Shown in pieces: positions 24,934-36,301 of a stretch of DNA of 64,000 bases. Both the position numbers and the translations under genes were made by a program. The notes beneath the pieces are model-generated. The model saw only the letters and a list, made by a program, of their open reading frames with translations, was not told the DNA's origin and searched no databases. Within the stretch, counting starts at the first letter, position 1; every line of letters begins with the position of its first letter. Source of the DNA: Dicyema japonicum (Eukaryota; Dicyemida; Rhombozoa; Dicyemidae); assembly GCA_011109175.1 (NCBI GenBank), contig RDEW01000033.1, positions 372,001 to 436,000 on the forward strand, in the 5' to 3' direction.

Positions 24934-27717
24934 ATGTTTGGATCAGCTAAAATTAGTCCAGTTTCCTTATCAAACTTAACGAGTTCTACAGATTTATTAC
25001 ATTTGTATGGAAACCTTCACAAATTAAAAAAGCTCAGTCATCAGAATATTTGCAAATATTTGGACATTTATATTACAAAGAACGCTGAAATTTTCTTTAA
25101 GATTGAGCATTACTCCTTAAGTCTCAATAAAATTCTTGAAGGAAACAAGACAGACTGTATACGAGGAAAATTTGATGACATTTTTTATGGAATTGCTTCA
25201 GGAGTGGCATTTCTGCATGAAAACCAAATAGTTTGCCGATCTCTTTGTTCTGAAAACATTTTGTTTGACAGTCAAGTTGTTTCTGCTGTATATTTTAAGG
25301 GTAACATAAAAATTTCAAACTATGCAACATATTACATATCAAATGACGTGGATTGTTCATTAAATGAGTTTCCTTTAGGGTCATGATTATTGTAATTTCT
25401 AGAAAACCTTACTATACTGCACCAGAAGTATTTTTAGTTGAGTCTCTTCCATTTGGTGAGGTGCCCAAATTAAGTTATGGTACTGATGTTTGGTCATTGG
25501 GAATCATAATGTTGGAAATCCTGATTGTATAATTTAATAATTACAACATAGGAAAAGGAAATTTGGCGGGAAATTGAATTGAAATTTTGTATTTCCAAAA
25601 TACTGAGTTTCATCATTACTAGTGAGCCTCCTTTGGATCAAATATTATTGGAGTATAACATAGATAAGGATAAGGTCATTATTATTAATTATTCCCAGTA
25701 TTCAACTAACCACGTTATTCTGTTGGATTCCTGTTTGACTGTGGAGTTGACTAATAGGTACTTGTTTATAAATTATTTTAGAATAACAATAAATGATTTA
25801 TTGACTTGTTTTAGTGGAATAAAAAAATATGTAAATTAATACTTATTATAGAAATCACAACCATCGTTTAGTTCCCCTGGTTCGTTCATGAACACAATTT
25901 GGCTAAAAGATGAAAGTGAAAAGTCCAGTATTTCAGACTTTATTTGTCTTGATGAGTGCTACTGGTTGTGGAGATTGATTCACGGAAGTAGAGAAAATAG
26001 TGTTGATTTGTGGGAGATTCCAATGTAACCAACTGTTTATTTTCAGAGGAATTTTCATTAACGGGGATTTACTACATTCTACTTTGAAGCGATTTCTCTA
26101 TAATGACTCGATTGAAGGAGAGACCGACGATTATTTCATTAAAGTAAATAAAAATGTTATTTCAGAGGTTTTTTGATGCTGATAGTGCTGATTTATACCC
26201 ACTCTTGTTGAATCGTAAAGTTGAAGACTCCAACAATTCTAAGGGACGGACTCTTTCATTGTCCATTAGAGAATCTGATTTCAACTATCAACAGAAAAGA
26301 CTTATTATTTTTACAAGAATTCTAAAATCCTTTCCATTCAGTGACTTTCTCGTTAAACAGGAATCATTGATTGACATTCCCCCGTCGTTACGACCTTATA
26401 TATGGGCCTGTCTTTTAAACGTAAATTCTAATTACGTAAACTCTATTGACTTTGTGGACTTTAAAAAGCTTGATTTTAACACAGACAGACAAGTTACGTT
26501 TATTAAATATTATAGATTTGTTTAGATATCAAACGATGTCATCAGTACTCTAATTTACTGCAATCCTCTTTTGGTAGATCGATGCTTAAGAAGTTGTTGG
26601 CTACCTGGGTCATTAAGCATCCTCAGTATACGTATTGGCAGGGATTAGATTCTATTTGTGCTCCTTTTGCGTGGATGCTCTATAATGATGAAGCTTTGGC
26701 CTATTCGTGTTTTGAAGCGTTTATTGATAAATTTTTACCAAACTTTTTTATAAAAAATAATTCCTCTGTGATTAATGGTTAAAATGCAATTTTATGTAGA
26801 ACACATGAGAATATTCTCAAGTTTGGTTAGTTTTCATGATCCCGAGTTGTCGAATCATTTGTATAATATTGAATTCTTCCCTGAGGTTACTTTTGATGTG
26901 TAAGGTAGTTATACGCTGTTCCATGGTTCATGACTGTTTTCTCTCGTTTTGGTTTTTGTTATTATAGATACATTTTCATTGCCTGTAGTCTTCCATCTAT
27001 GGGACTCCATTATAGCTCATGAACGATCTCTCACTTTGTTTATTGCTATTTCACTCCTTCTAATAAGGAGAGAGGAGATTATTAAAGCCTCATTTAATGG
27101 TTGTATTATTATATTCTCAGATTTGCTTGGTTTTTATTATTTTCATTTTACAGTAATCGATGCTGAAGCTGTTGTTGCTAAATCGCTTTCACTTCAGTCA
27201 TTAACTCCGCCAAGTTGTTCGGCTATATTTTCATCAAAAATGGATGCAAATTTTCTGATTAATTCTAATAATATCAATATTGAGTTAAAATTGGCAAGTA
27301 AAAGATGTCCCAGAATTTTGTCAGATGATGTGATTGAAATATTGAATAACCAGAATACTCCTTGGAATGATAATCATAAACCACTATTTTTGGATTTACG
27401 TAAAATAGACGAGTTTAGTGTTTTGTTATTATAGTTACTACAAAGGATCACTTCCTGATGCATTTAATTATCACGTTCAGGGAATAACATGTCAGATAGC
27501 AGGATGGCTGATTGATTTGTTAGATGATTACAAATTAGGAGTGAAAATATGTACTTGTAGAGATGGACATGTGTCAGAAATGGTTTAATTGTTTAATTTA
27601 TGTTAGTTTGCTACTAAATTGTTGGAGTTGGGATACTCTCGTGTTTGCTATTTATTTAATGGACTGGCTGATCCACTAATTGGTAATTATTTTATTATAC
27701 CCACTGTTAATCAATAA
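24934..27717 (+). CDS. TBCK: TBCK: pseudokinase, TBC and rhodanese domains
   Basis: Three domains follow in the order of animal TBCK. The N-terminal kinase-like domain lacks catalytic residues: the HRD loop reads 'CRSLCSENILF' and there is no DFG, while 'YGTDVWSLGIIMLE' is kept. The TBC domain has the arginine-finger segment 'IPPSLRPYIW' (near 26380) and the glutamine-finger segment 'YWQGLDSICAPF' (near 26633). The rhodanese-like C-terminus contains 'LDLRKIDEF' and ends 'NYFIIPTVNQ' before TAA at 27715. About 860 residues are predicted, against 893 in human. In animals TBCK affects mTOR signalling and forms the FERRY complex on early endosomes. Introns of about 22-25 nt split the frame, for example in the 'DLL|VIDAEA' junction near 27131. 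The ATG at 24934 aligns with the family start. Confidence 0.9.
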
Positions 27718-28353
27718 TATATTTTGTTTATTATTATTTTTGTCTTTCCAGCCACCATATTTATAGCTTAGACATACACTTTATAGAACACTTTTATTGA
27801 GAACGTGGACATTATCATGTCTTGGATGTTCATAACCTTAGATTTTAAGGAATTCTAACTTAGTATTTCGGATCTATAAAAATTGCCTTAGCCTCGAACA
27901 AACTAACAAATTTATAATATTTATCAGATAACGCTCTTTATTTCTGTCTTAGTAAGGACCTAAGTTGTCTTTTGTTTTTGTAGTCGACTCCCTTCTCTCT
28001 GAGATTTTTCAATCGTTTTGGAAAAACATGAAATTCCTACCATTTTCCGAGACTTGAACTGGGTGTCAATCAACTGGAATAATTTCATTGATTATAAGAG
28101 GAAGTTAAAAGTATAGAGGATTCCTAGAACGATTCACCTTCCGCGCGATTGCTGTCGAGATAACCGAAGCTATAAGCATCAGGTCCCTGATCTTCCTCAA
28201 GATGTATTGCATGGCCCATCAAGTTAGTCCCCATGACGGTCCTGAGTCATCAATAAAGTCAGCCTATAATTTACAACTTATTTCCTTCCACGTAAACATT
28301 ACTTCCTAAAATCAAAAAAAATATTAAAATAATAAAATATTATATAAAAATGA
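27718..28353. other. Convergent intergenic region
   Basis: This stretch between the TBCK and lipin stop codons holds both 3' UTRs. No element or gene is recognisable. Confidence 0.45.
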
Positions 28354-30221
28354 TTAAATTTGAGGTAAAGGAAATCTCCAGTAATTACAATTGATGTATT
28401 CATCATATATATGAGTTTTTTGTCCATCATGAAATGGAAACATGGCATCAACATAATCATTAACATTCATGTAACTAATGTAACATAATTATCATACCTT
28501 GTGTTTAGTTTGACTAAATTGGGTATAACAACACGACTTTTGGGATCAATGATGAATATTCTTGAAGGAGATACGCCAAGTGATCTATATGTTGTCTCAT
28601 CCTACAAATAATGGTATAATAATAACAGTATCACGATTTCCAAACCCTCCAACAATTGGTAGTGGATACTCCGATGGGAACAAATCAACAATGTCTTTAA
28701 GACAACCAATTTTAAATTCTTGGACATTTAAGAATGACTTCTCTATTGAATGCTTGAAAGATTCCATAGGGAGAAAGCATAATTGGTCCTCGAGGTAGTG
28801 ATAGACCATCTTGTCTAACTTTATGTATGAATTGACTAGTGACAGCAGATTGAGCAATAGAACGTGAGGACAAATATATATTCGATATCCATTATCATTG
28901 ATAGCCCTACACATTTGAATAACATTATCATGACACCAGTTCATTCCAACCAATGGGAGAACATGTCCTAGTACATCAGTTCTAATAATAAATAAAATAT
29001 AATACTTTGTAATAGTACCATCAATATCACTTACAACCAGTTTATCCAGATAACTCCATTTGAATATTTTACATGTTACTGTGCATGTCCCCTGAAATGC
29101 TGTTGTAATAGAGAATGATGCCTCATTACATCCTGGTAGTAAATTCATACTAGTCTACCATAAATAATAATAATCAACGATTTGATCAGAATTTAAAATG
29201 TTTGGTCTATCAAATGGTCTTGATCTTCGGTGGTTGCTTGATGACTCCAACTCAGAGTCACTTGTGATAAGCCTCAATTCACAGTCGCTTGCAGTGAGGT
29301 CACCATAACTATCTGCCTTCGTTTGTGGGGTTGGGGATGAATATTTTGGTTTACCACTTCCAAATATCCAGTTTAGTGCTTGTCTTCGTTTTGATTTTTG
29401 TGGGTAACAATTCAAAGAGTCCATACACATTTGAGGAAGAGAAACTCCAAATGCTGCCATGGAAACAAGTAAAGGTCCAATGGAATGCCAAGTATAAAAC
29501 CTATAAATAGTAAATACTACAATACCTCTCCTCAAACAGGAAAACCAGTCTCTTATTGGATAATATGGAAGTTGGGCACTTGATAAAATCTTCATGTGAG
29601 ACCAAACAAGAGTTAAATCTTAACAATGCATCATCAGAATTATGCAAGTCACCACAAAGTGACATTTGAATACCAGGAAAGAGAGAATTACTGTCATTAA
29701 CATCCTCAGTCCTAATTATTATCATTACGAATTACTCTTTGTTGGTTAACTTAAAATAATTATATTCTGCCTTCTCTGGTTTGTCAGAAAATGCACATTC
29801 GGAATCGAAGGAAATGTGTCGATGTATTCCCTCCCCAGATTCTTTCACAAGCAGGGAATCTATTATTAGAAACATTAGTAAATAAAACGACCTAAAGTTC
29901 CCGTTGAAAGACATCTGACAATATCACACTTGGAGTCCTCATCAGCCAAGTATGCTTCCCCAAACTCCCCCAGTCTTAGATTTATTGGAACAGACTCATT
30001 GTTTATTCGCATATCAATCTACAATAATATAGGATAATTACAGGTTGATGTCTAGGATTAAATACTCCCAACAGTCCAAAGACTATTTTGAGAGGCGTAG
30101 CCTTGAATGTTCCATCTGGCTGTTCTATTACAATTATATCGATAGCTCCGCAAATTGGGGTAGAATTGATTCGTGAGTAAAGACCACGAACATTGGAGAC
30201 AATATTGTTCATATACTGCAT
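28354..30221 (-). CDS. LPIN: Lipin (Mg2+-dependent phosphatidate phosphatase)
   Basis: Lipin converts phosphatidate to diacylglycerol for triglyceride and phospholipid synthesis, acting at ER membranes and in the nucleus. The N-LIP domain starts at the ATG at 30221 ('GAIDIIVIEQPDGTFKATPL', 'LGEFGEAYLADE'). The C-LIP/HAD domain contains the catalytic DxDxT motif ('VVSDIDGTIT', with both aspartates present), 'GHVLPLVGMNW' and 'GFGNRDTDE'. The C-terminus ends 'CNYWRFPLPQI'. Introns of 24, 25 and 23 nt were placed, the last two at 28602-28626 and 28475-28497. The HAD motif is cut by one immediately after 'DGTITK'. About 590 residues are predicted, shorter than the roughly 890 of vertebrate lipins, because the middle linker is reduced. 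All catalytic elements look intact. Confidence 0.9.
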
Positions 30222-30422
30222 TCGTAGTATATATTTATGAATAAGAATTCGATTTTACAATTTTATTTTACTTAACGACAAGTGACACACGTAAGCATTA
30301 AATTATCTATAATTTAAATTATTAAAAATTATTAAAAATATTTTTATTATTTATATAATTATTGTACATAAACATTTTCGAAAATAATCTTTTATAAAGA
30401 TTTCCAACAAATAACAACCTAA

Positions 30423-30533
30423 CAGCCGGGTGTCATAGTTAGGTGTTGGGCAAAAGTGGCTTAAATAAACTGTGTGTCCTGCCTATGCGGAGCTATAAAC
30501 ATTATGGCTCTCGTGAAAAGGCTGTTATTATTA
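30423..30533 (+). repeat. tRNA-derived SINE, internally deleted copy
   Basis: A tRNA-like head ('gccgggtgtcatagttaggt') is joined directly to the SINE tail ('cctatgcggagctataaac' onward, then 'ggctctcgtgaaaag'). The body present in the copies at 45634 and 52317 is missing. The copy ends in short TTA/ATT repeats. Confidence 0.75.
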
Positions 30534-30779
30534 TTAATAATAATAATCTAACACCACGAATATTGTGTTTTATAGCAACTAAAATGATGTTTTTGTGTGT
30601 TTTTTGTGTTTTCTGAGCTGCATATTGTGATTGATACTTAATGAAATAGACCACAATAATACACCAAAGTAAATTTCATGCTATTTAGTTTGCCACTATA
30701 TAGAAAATATTGATAAAATGCGTCATTCCTAATGAATAGGGCCATTTAAATATTATTATTAATTAGATTCCAGACAAGT

Positions 30780-31330
30780 CATAAAATTAATTAGGCTCCC
30801 TTGTTCTATCCAACAATTCTTTCCCACATCTTCTTCCAGCTGCCTCTCTTCTTTGCCAACTCTCAAGTTATCGAGATCTTCAGCATTCTCGAGTTTTTTT
30901 TTTAGGTTCTGGTTTAGCACTGATGATAGCGTTGTTCTTGGTCTCCCCTGGAATACGTCTCCTTATGTTTATATGTCTATGTTGGCAGAAGTGCATACGT
31001 CCATCCGCAGAATATGACGAAAAAATTTCCATCTCGATTTCAAAAATTCCACTGACAAAGAATTTAATTGCATTTCTTGTATAAATAATTGTTCGAGATC
31101 TTTAGCGGTATCGTATATTGAGTGCTGCACGAGCTGAGATCTATAAAAGCTGTCTAGATTCCTGGTTTTCTGCTTTGAAAGCCCCAGGCTCCACAGTTGT
31201 ATGTCAGAATTGGGACTACTAACGATTTATATATCTTTATCTTCACTTTAGCTTCTTTTTGATCCCCATACTAATAGTAGTTTTCTGAATGCTTCACTTG
31301 CCAGGATCTTCCTACGAGTCACATCTTCTG
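30780..31330 (-). mobile_element. LINE-B1 3' part, decayed
   Basis: The minus strand reads 'DVTRRKILASEAFRKLL' near 31300, then 'SRWKFFRHILRMDVCTSA' and 'GRPRTTLSSVLNQNLKK', with 'ENAEDLDNLR' near 30870. The same order is seen in the plus-strand copy ending at 41035 ('SSRWRLFEHVLRLD', 'GRPRTTLPVVL'). Stops interrupt it. Only the post-RT region survives. Confidence 0.65.
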
Positions 31331-31689
31331 TGTCTCAGGAGGGTTACAAGCACGTTGTAGATAGTATTCATATTATCTCTACAAAGTCCAGATATCCGCA
31401 TAAATTGTCTCAGTAAACGTTTTTATAGAAAGATATAAAGTCATGAAGGTGGATAGAAGTGCCTGTCTTTTTGGAAGGATGTGTGGAAGAAAGATGAGAA
31501 TTATGTCAACAGAAATATTATTGGGAAGTGAATAACTTGAGCAGAGGAGTTACTGGTTGATACAACGAGAACATTATTCACTATACGCCCAATTGGAAGA
31601 CCTTTGGCTGCGATGGAGTATATTGATTTTTTATCTGAAATTTGAGTCTCTTCATATTCACATGTGAAGTGAAATCATCAAGATTTCGC

Positions 31690-32265
31690 ATGGTGAATAT
31701 TGTCTAGAAGAATGGTATACACAGTGGATACGTACCTCATTCCTAAAAAAAAGACTTTTGATCACCAAATAACTTACGATTACCTGCATGCCAAACTAGT
31801 CATAAATTGTGTTAATGCAAACTTGTAGAATAAATTGAAACTTCAATCTCATTTCGGATAATCAGCTGGGAGCAAAAAGGCAATTCCAAGGTGCAAAAGA
31901 ACAGGCAAATCAGCGTGTTTATGCTGAATATGTAAATAGTTTATTTGCAACATAAATTGATGTGAAATAGGCGTTTGATTCTTTCAATCATGAATTTTTG
32001 TGTCGGGTACTCGACGACTCTGGAATCCAGGATTAGATTATGAAGTTTATCAAAAATCTAATAAACGAGTGGAATGTTATTTTAAATCTCAAAAAAAAAT
32101 AATTGGAACAGTCAAACTGGGGAGAAAATTCTTACAAGGAGATTCACTCTCCCCAACTTTTTACTATGGATCTATAAGCAGAATGCTAAATCGAAAATTT
32201 CGAAGGTGTGTATCGGTGATCTTTCTATTGTGATATACACAACTATTTAAATAGTCAGTTAGTTA
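31690..32265 (+). mobile_element. REL-B retrotransposon relic, RT part
   Basis: Degenerate RT translation: 'TYLIPKKKTFDHQITYDYL', 'KKAIPRCKRTGKSACLC', 'AFDSFNHEFLCRVL' and 'GRKFLQGDSLSPTF'. It resembles the NeSL/CRE-like family whose N-terminal RT part ('TTYLIPKLDNPSLLQ') is seen at 34622-35161. It is interrupted on the right by a minus-strand LINE-B2 insertion and appears to continue beyond it. Confidence 0.6.
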
Positions 32266-32269
32266 AAGC

Positions 32270-32765
32270 ACATTCGAGTTACCTGTAAACACTGTTTATG
32301 GTTTCGCTTGTGCCATGTTTTTCTATTATCCTATCCTTTAGTCTTCTCAATCCTTTTCGCTGTCGTGCTCGTTTCCTGATTTCGTCCAGATCGCCGCATC
32401 CTCCGCAAGTGTCCTTGGAAGACAACTTCTTGGACGTCCTCTGAATGCAGAAGATACAGTATGGTCGAAAAATTCTTCCATGAAGGCATTTCATGGTGTC
32501 TGTTCACCCATCCGTAGAATATGTCCAAAAAGGCGTCAGCGTGCTTCAAGTACGTTCAGACTTATTTATCCACAATCAGTCAGTTTGTATAATTTATTGT
32601 TTGAGATTTTCTTTGGCCAAGAGAATCCAAGGAGTTCTTTTAGTTGGCCTCTGTGGAAAGAGTCAAGTTGTTCCATATCTTTCTTTGATGTTTCCCAAGT
32701 ACCTGCGTTGTACATGAGGACTGGTGGACAAATCCATTATATAAACGTAATCTGAAAATGTAAAA
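32270..32765 (-). mobile_element. LINE-B2 3' fragment nested in REL-B
   Basis: The reverse complement of this stretch closely follows 42410-42950, from 'aatggatttgtccac' through 'attctacggatgg' to the tail 'aatgtgctttaactaac'. It carries the C-terminal 'LDEIRKRARQRKGLRRL' frame. Its position between two parts of a plus-strand REL-B relic indicates insertion after REL-B had arrived. Confidence 0.75.
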
Positions 32766-32989
32766 AATAGAGAATATGACCAATACGAAATTAAATGCTG
32801 TAAATTTGTTTAAAAGTATAAATGAATATGCACTCTCCCTCTATTTTATCACATCGTGCTGATTGACATTGAACCACCTAGAAATTTGTTGTATCCTAAC
32901 TAACTTGCCCGTGCATTTGAACTATATCTCAGCAGAAATAATGTTGGAAGAGGAATAACCTCAATTTTGATAAAGGTGAATGCATGCTA

Positions 32990-33725
32990 TTTTAATTTTT
33001 GTCCGACCTTGAAAGGAAAGCCTCCATGTGCCTCAGAAAGGCAAAGAAAGCATATTCGGCCACTATCACAAGATTTATTGCATCCAAGCACGGGGTTAAA
33101 GATTCTTCCAATTTAAGGGTTGGTTTCATCAAGGAATGTCAAAAGAAAAATTAAACTGAAATTTCTCCATTAATCTATAAGTGTTTTGAAAATACTAATT
33201 TCGATGTCAACGGACCAAAAGAATGACTAAATGGGGGGAATAATAGCCCAAGATCGGAAGCAATGTACTACATGATCCAAGATCAGAATCTTTTCTTTGA
33301 AAAAATGAAATCAAATTACAGTCATTGTGGTACACCAAAATAGTGTGGAGCATCTGGTTATATGATGTTGCAGGATGGTGCCTATATGCGGCGACATAAC
33401 CAAGTTATATACAGCTAAAACTAATTAGGAATTAAAAGAACACATAGTCAATCGATTTTGTAAAGCACTACAATTGAAATACGAGTCGATATAACAAGAC
33501 AAACAGATATACAAATTACAAACCGGATATTTTCGTTCACAATACATTCAAGAATGAAATAATAATGATACAAGTGGGAATCACGTCCCAAGAATTGATA
33601 AATCGAGCAAATCCACAGGGTCAACTTGAGGTGGAGTAGTAACCAAGTACTACATCTAAAAGTGGACGTAGCGACGAGGCCATGCATTCAGTCTACAACG
33701 ATTAAAAAAATTTGGAGAGCGTTAT
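32990..33725 (+). mobile_element. REL-B retrotransposon relic, 3' part
   Basis: The translation includes 'KASMCLRKAKKAYSATITRF', 'SEAMYYMIQDQNLFFEKM', a partial zinc knuckle ('SNYSHCG', later 'MRRHNQVIY') and the endonuclease core 'KPDIFVHNTF' with 'MIQVGITSQELI'. The last matches 'KPDIVVHDKEYG' and 'IIEVGITSQDRL' of the copy at 33960-35960. Frameshifts and stops are frequent. Confidence 0.6.
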
Positions 33726-33959
33726 AGTCGAACAAAGATTTGGGATGAAAATATGAAATTAAAAGAATGACTAATTGCAAGAGGCTCTGAACTCGAAGAG
33801 GACTTCGAAGAGGAACCAGGAGAATCAATTGTTCGTCTTCTCCAGTGGTATACGATAAGAATAATGAGGGGATACAGAGGCTCAGTGTCTAAAGAGGAGA
33901 AGAAATCATTGAGTCTTGGATTAAAATGGAAAACCAAAATTTAAATTAATAATTTAACT

Positions 33960-35960
33960 AATTTGTATTAATCCCACTTTATTTAACAAACAATAAAAAA
34001 GTTAATATATTTAATAATCATAAACCTTCCTCGCCTGCCTGTTCGCCAGCCTCCTCAGGCAGGTTCGATTCTGGTTGCTGAAACAACTCCGAGAGCGCCT
34101 TGTCCAATTGAACCCTCTGCCCATATGGCATCTCAGGGCTCTGCCTCCTATACTCAAGTATCAGGCTCTCTAGGGTCCGCTTTAACACAGTGGACTGTAG
34201 TTAGGCCTGGAGCTTCCTATCTACCCTCAACTGCTTCAGATAATCCTTGTGGTACTTCGTTGCAATTCCTTCCCACGTCATTACTATAGGAATAACGAGG
34301 ACCTTGCAACCAAGCATCTGCCCCATCTCGTTTGCAAGAAAGTCATACTTCCTTTTTTTCTCCACCTCCACAGTTTGCAAACGGTCTTGAGACGTGATGC
34401 CAACTTCTATGATAAGGACTTGGCCATACTCCTTATCGTGTACCACAATGTCCGGTTTATTGTGCTTGAAAAGCACCGAGGTACGGATAACACTATCTAC
34501 CTTAATTTGGACCCTGGTGTTCTCTACTACAGATTGCACCTTATGAGTCCGCAACTTTCTGGTGTGGCGAATACCATACTTATTGCATAGTAGAAGATGA
34601 AGACTCCTTACTACCTCGTTATCAGTCGATAATCTGCAGCAGACTGGGGTTGTCCAGCTTTGGGATCAAATAAGTTGTCCCTGCGCATGCCCAATCAGGA
34701 ATCGTTTCCTGGTGAGTGATGCTTTTCTGTAATACACGACACATAGACTCGTGCAATGAAGTGCATCTTTTGATAAAGAAATTATAAACTTTATCGACCC
34801 CGGTCGTTTTCCAATCAGGGAGATGTCTCACTACCGCCTCAAGTTTCTCACGGAAATCGAAAATTCCGCAAGATTCTTCGAAGAAAGGAGCGACGCTGTA
34901 CGGGACATTCCACGTATTTCCTCTGTGTGGTTTAGCCTCCCACATACTACCCCATGTGGAAAGCATTTTCGCGTTTTGCTGGGAACATACACTATGGCCA
35001 TTTTCGTGTAGGCGACGGTAAAACAATCTGCGATTAAACTCAAACAGATTATTTTCTCTCCTTCTCTTACACCGACTTTTCATGTGTATAGAGTTTCCTC
35101 TTATACCATTATTGCCCCCTCTAACTCCACCTTTGCCCTCCTCAACTCTTTGAGGTCCCATTTGGGAACACGGAGTTTACTAATTAGCCCCTTTACTATA
35201 GCCGGTGCTATTCCTCTAACCCCTCTCGCCACACTATCTATGTCCCCCTCCAGTGCTTCCAGCTCAGTCTGTCTCCAAGCAATCTCAGCACAGATCTGCT
35301 CCCTCTATTTACTGGGTGGTCTGGGCTTGTCCGTCAATTCCTCATAGGTGATCTGTGCTGCATACAGCACCAGGGAGAAGTCACCCAGTGACCCTACTGG
35401 CTTAGCCTCCACCGCATAAGCCACAGTCTTATTGATACAGGTTAACACTACACCGTTAACCTTACAATGAAGTATCTTGCCGGTAAATCTACGGTCTTCA
35501 AGTAGGACATATGCCGCTGCAGCGAGATTCCGCGCAAAGACGTCATAAACATGCTTGAGCTGCAACGTATCACAGCTCTGGTGCTCGTGCTCTCTTTGAC
35601 TGTTGTGGTCATCTGGTCCCCGCCCCTTTAGACCAGTACCCTCTTTGCCTACAGCCATTTTCTTGAGTTCACTCACAGATATAGCAGTCCTGAATCTGCC
35701 ACTGCAGAGCTCCGCCAAGTATGGCCAACCATTCCAGGGCATTCGGGATAGCCTGCTACGTACCTGCAGGACTACCTGCCTCGCCCATTCTTTTGGGTCA
35801 GCTGCCACAACGCTCTCGGATATGGCAAGAATTACATTCATACCATCAGGTAACGCAAGTGACCCTTCTCCTTTTTTCCTTTCAACATTTTTGCCAACTC
35901 GAGAGAGTTTTAACGCCATCGAATCGAAAGCACGTTGCATGTTTTTTAAACTAATTTGTA
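33960..35960 (-). mobile_element. REL-B non-LTR retrotransposon, internally deleted
   Basis: Three blocks are readable. 35305-35940 is an N-terminal region of unknown function. 34622-35161 has a basic linker ('RRENNLFEFNRRLFYRRL') and the first RT segment ('WKTTGVDKVYNFFIKRC', 'TTYLIPKLDNP'). 34201-34554 has a restriction-like endonuclease with a PD-x(n)-ExG core ('HNKPDIVVHDK', 'IIEVGITSQDRLQTVEVEKK'). Between the last two the RT palm and its YxDD box are gone, so the copy cannot move by itself. The 3' tail (33966-34140) is the segment repeated at 136-310. The family resembles NeSL/CRE-type elements. The exact clade would need a tree. Confidence 0.75.
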
Positions 35961-36301
35961 TAATTTAATTCATTAATACAAAATGAATCTTCCCTGAAAA
36001 ATGGCATTTTACGGCAAAAAATAGCGTAATTATTATAAACTAATTTTTAGCGAATCATCCAGTCAATATTTTTGATGAAACAAATTCTAATGAGTTCTTA
36101 ATGATTTTACAATATTGTTTTCCACTGTGATGGTTTTTTGACGACGAGTCACTGATGTAATGTCTACTAATTGTCTTAACATTTAGGGTCACTGAAATAT
36201 AAAGTTATTGACTAATGTGAATTATCCATTTATTGTATTGAATTTATCACTATGGTAATATTACTGTTCAATAAATATATTACTGATCGTGAAATATTAT
36301 A
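35961..36301. promoter_or_regulatory. AT-rich upstream region of the coiled-coil gene
   Basis: 340 bases of very AT-rich sequence with no open frame, between the 5' edge of REL-B and the ATG at 36302. It presumably contains the promoter. No specific motif can be assigned. Confidence 0.35.

Noticed and set aside
34249-34590. 113-codon plus-strand frame
   Set aside because: Antisense shadow of the REL-B endonuclease.
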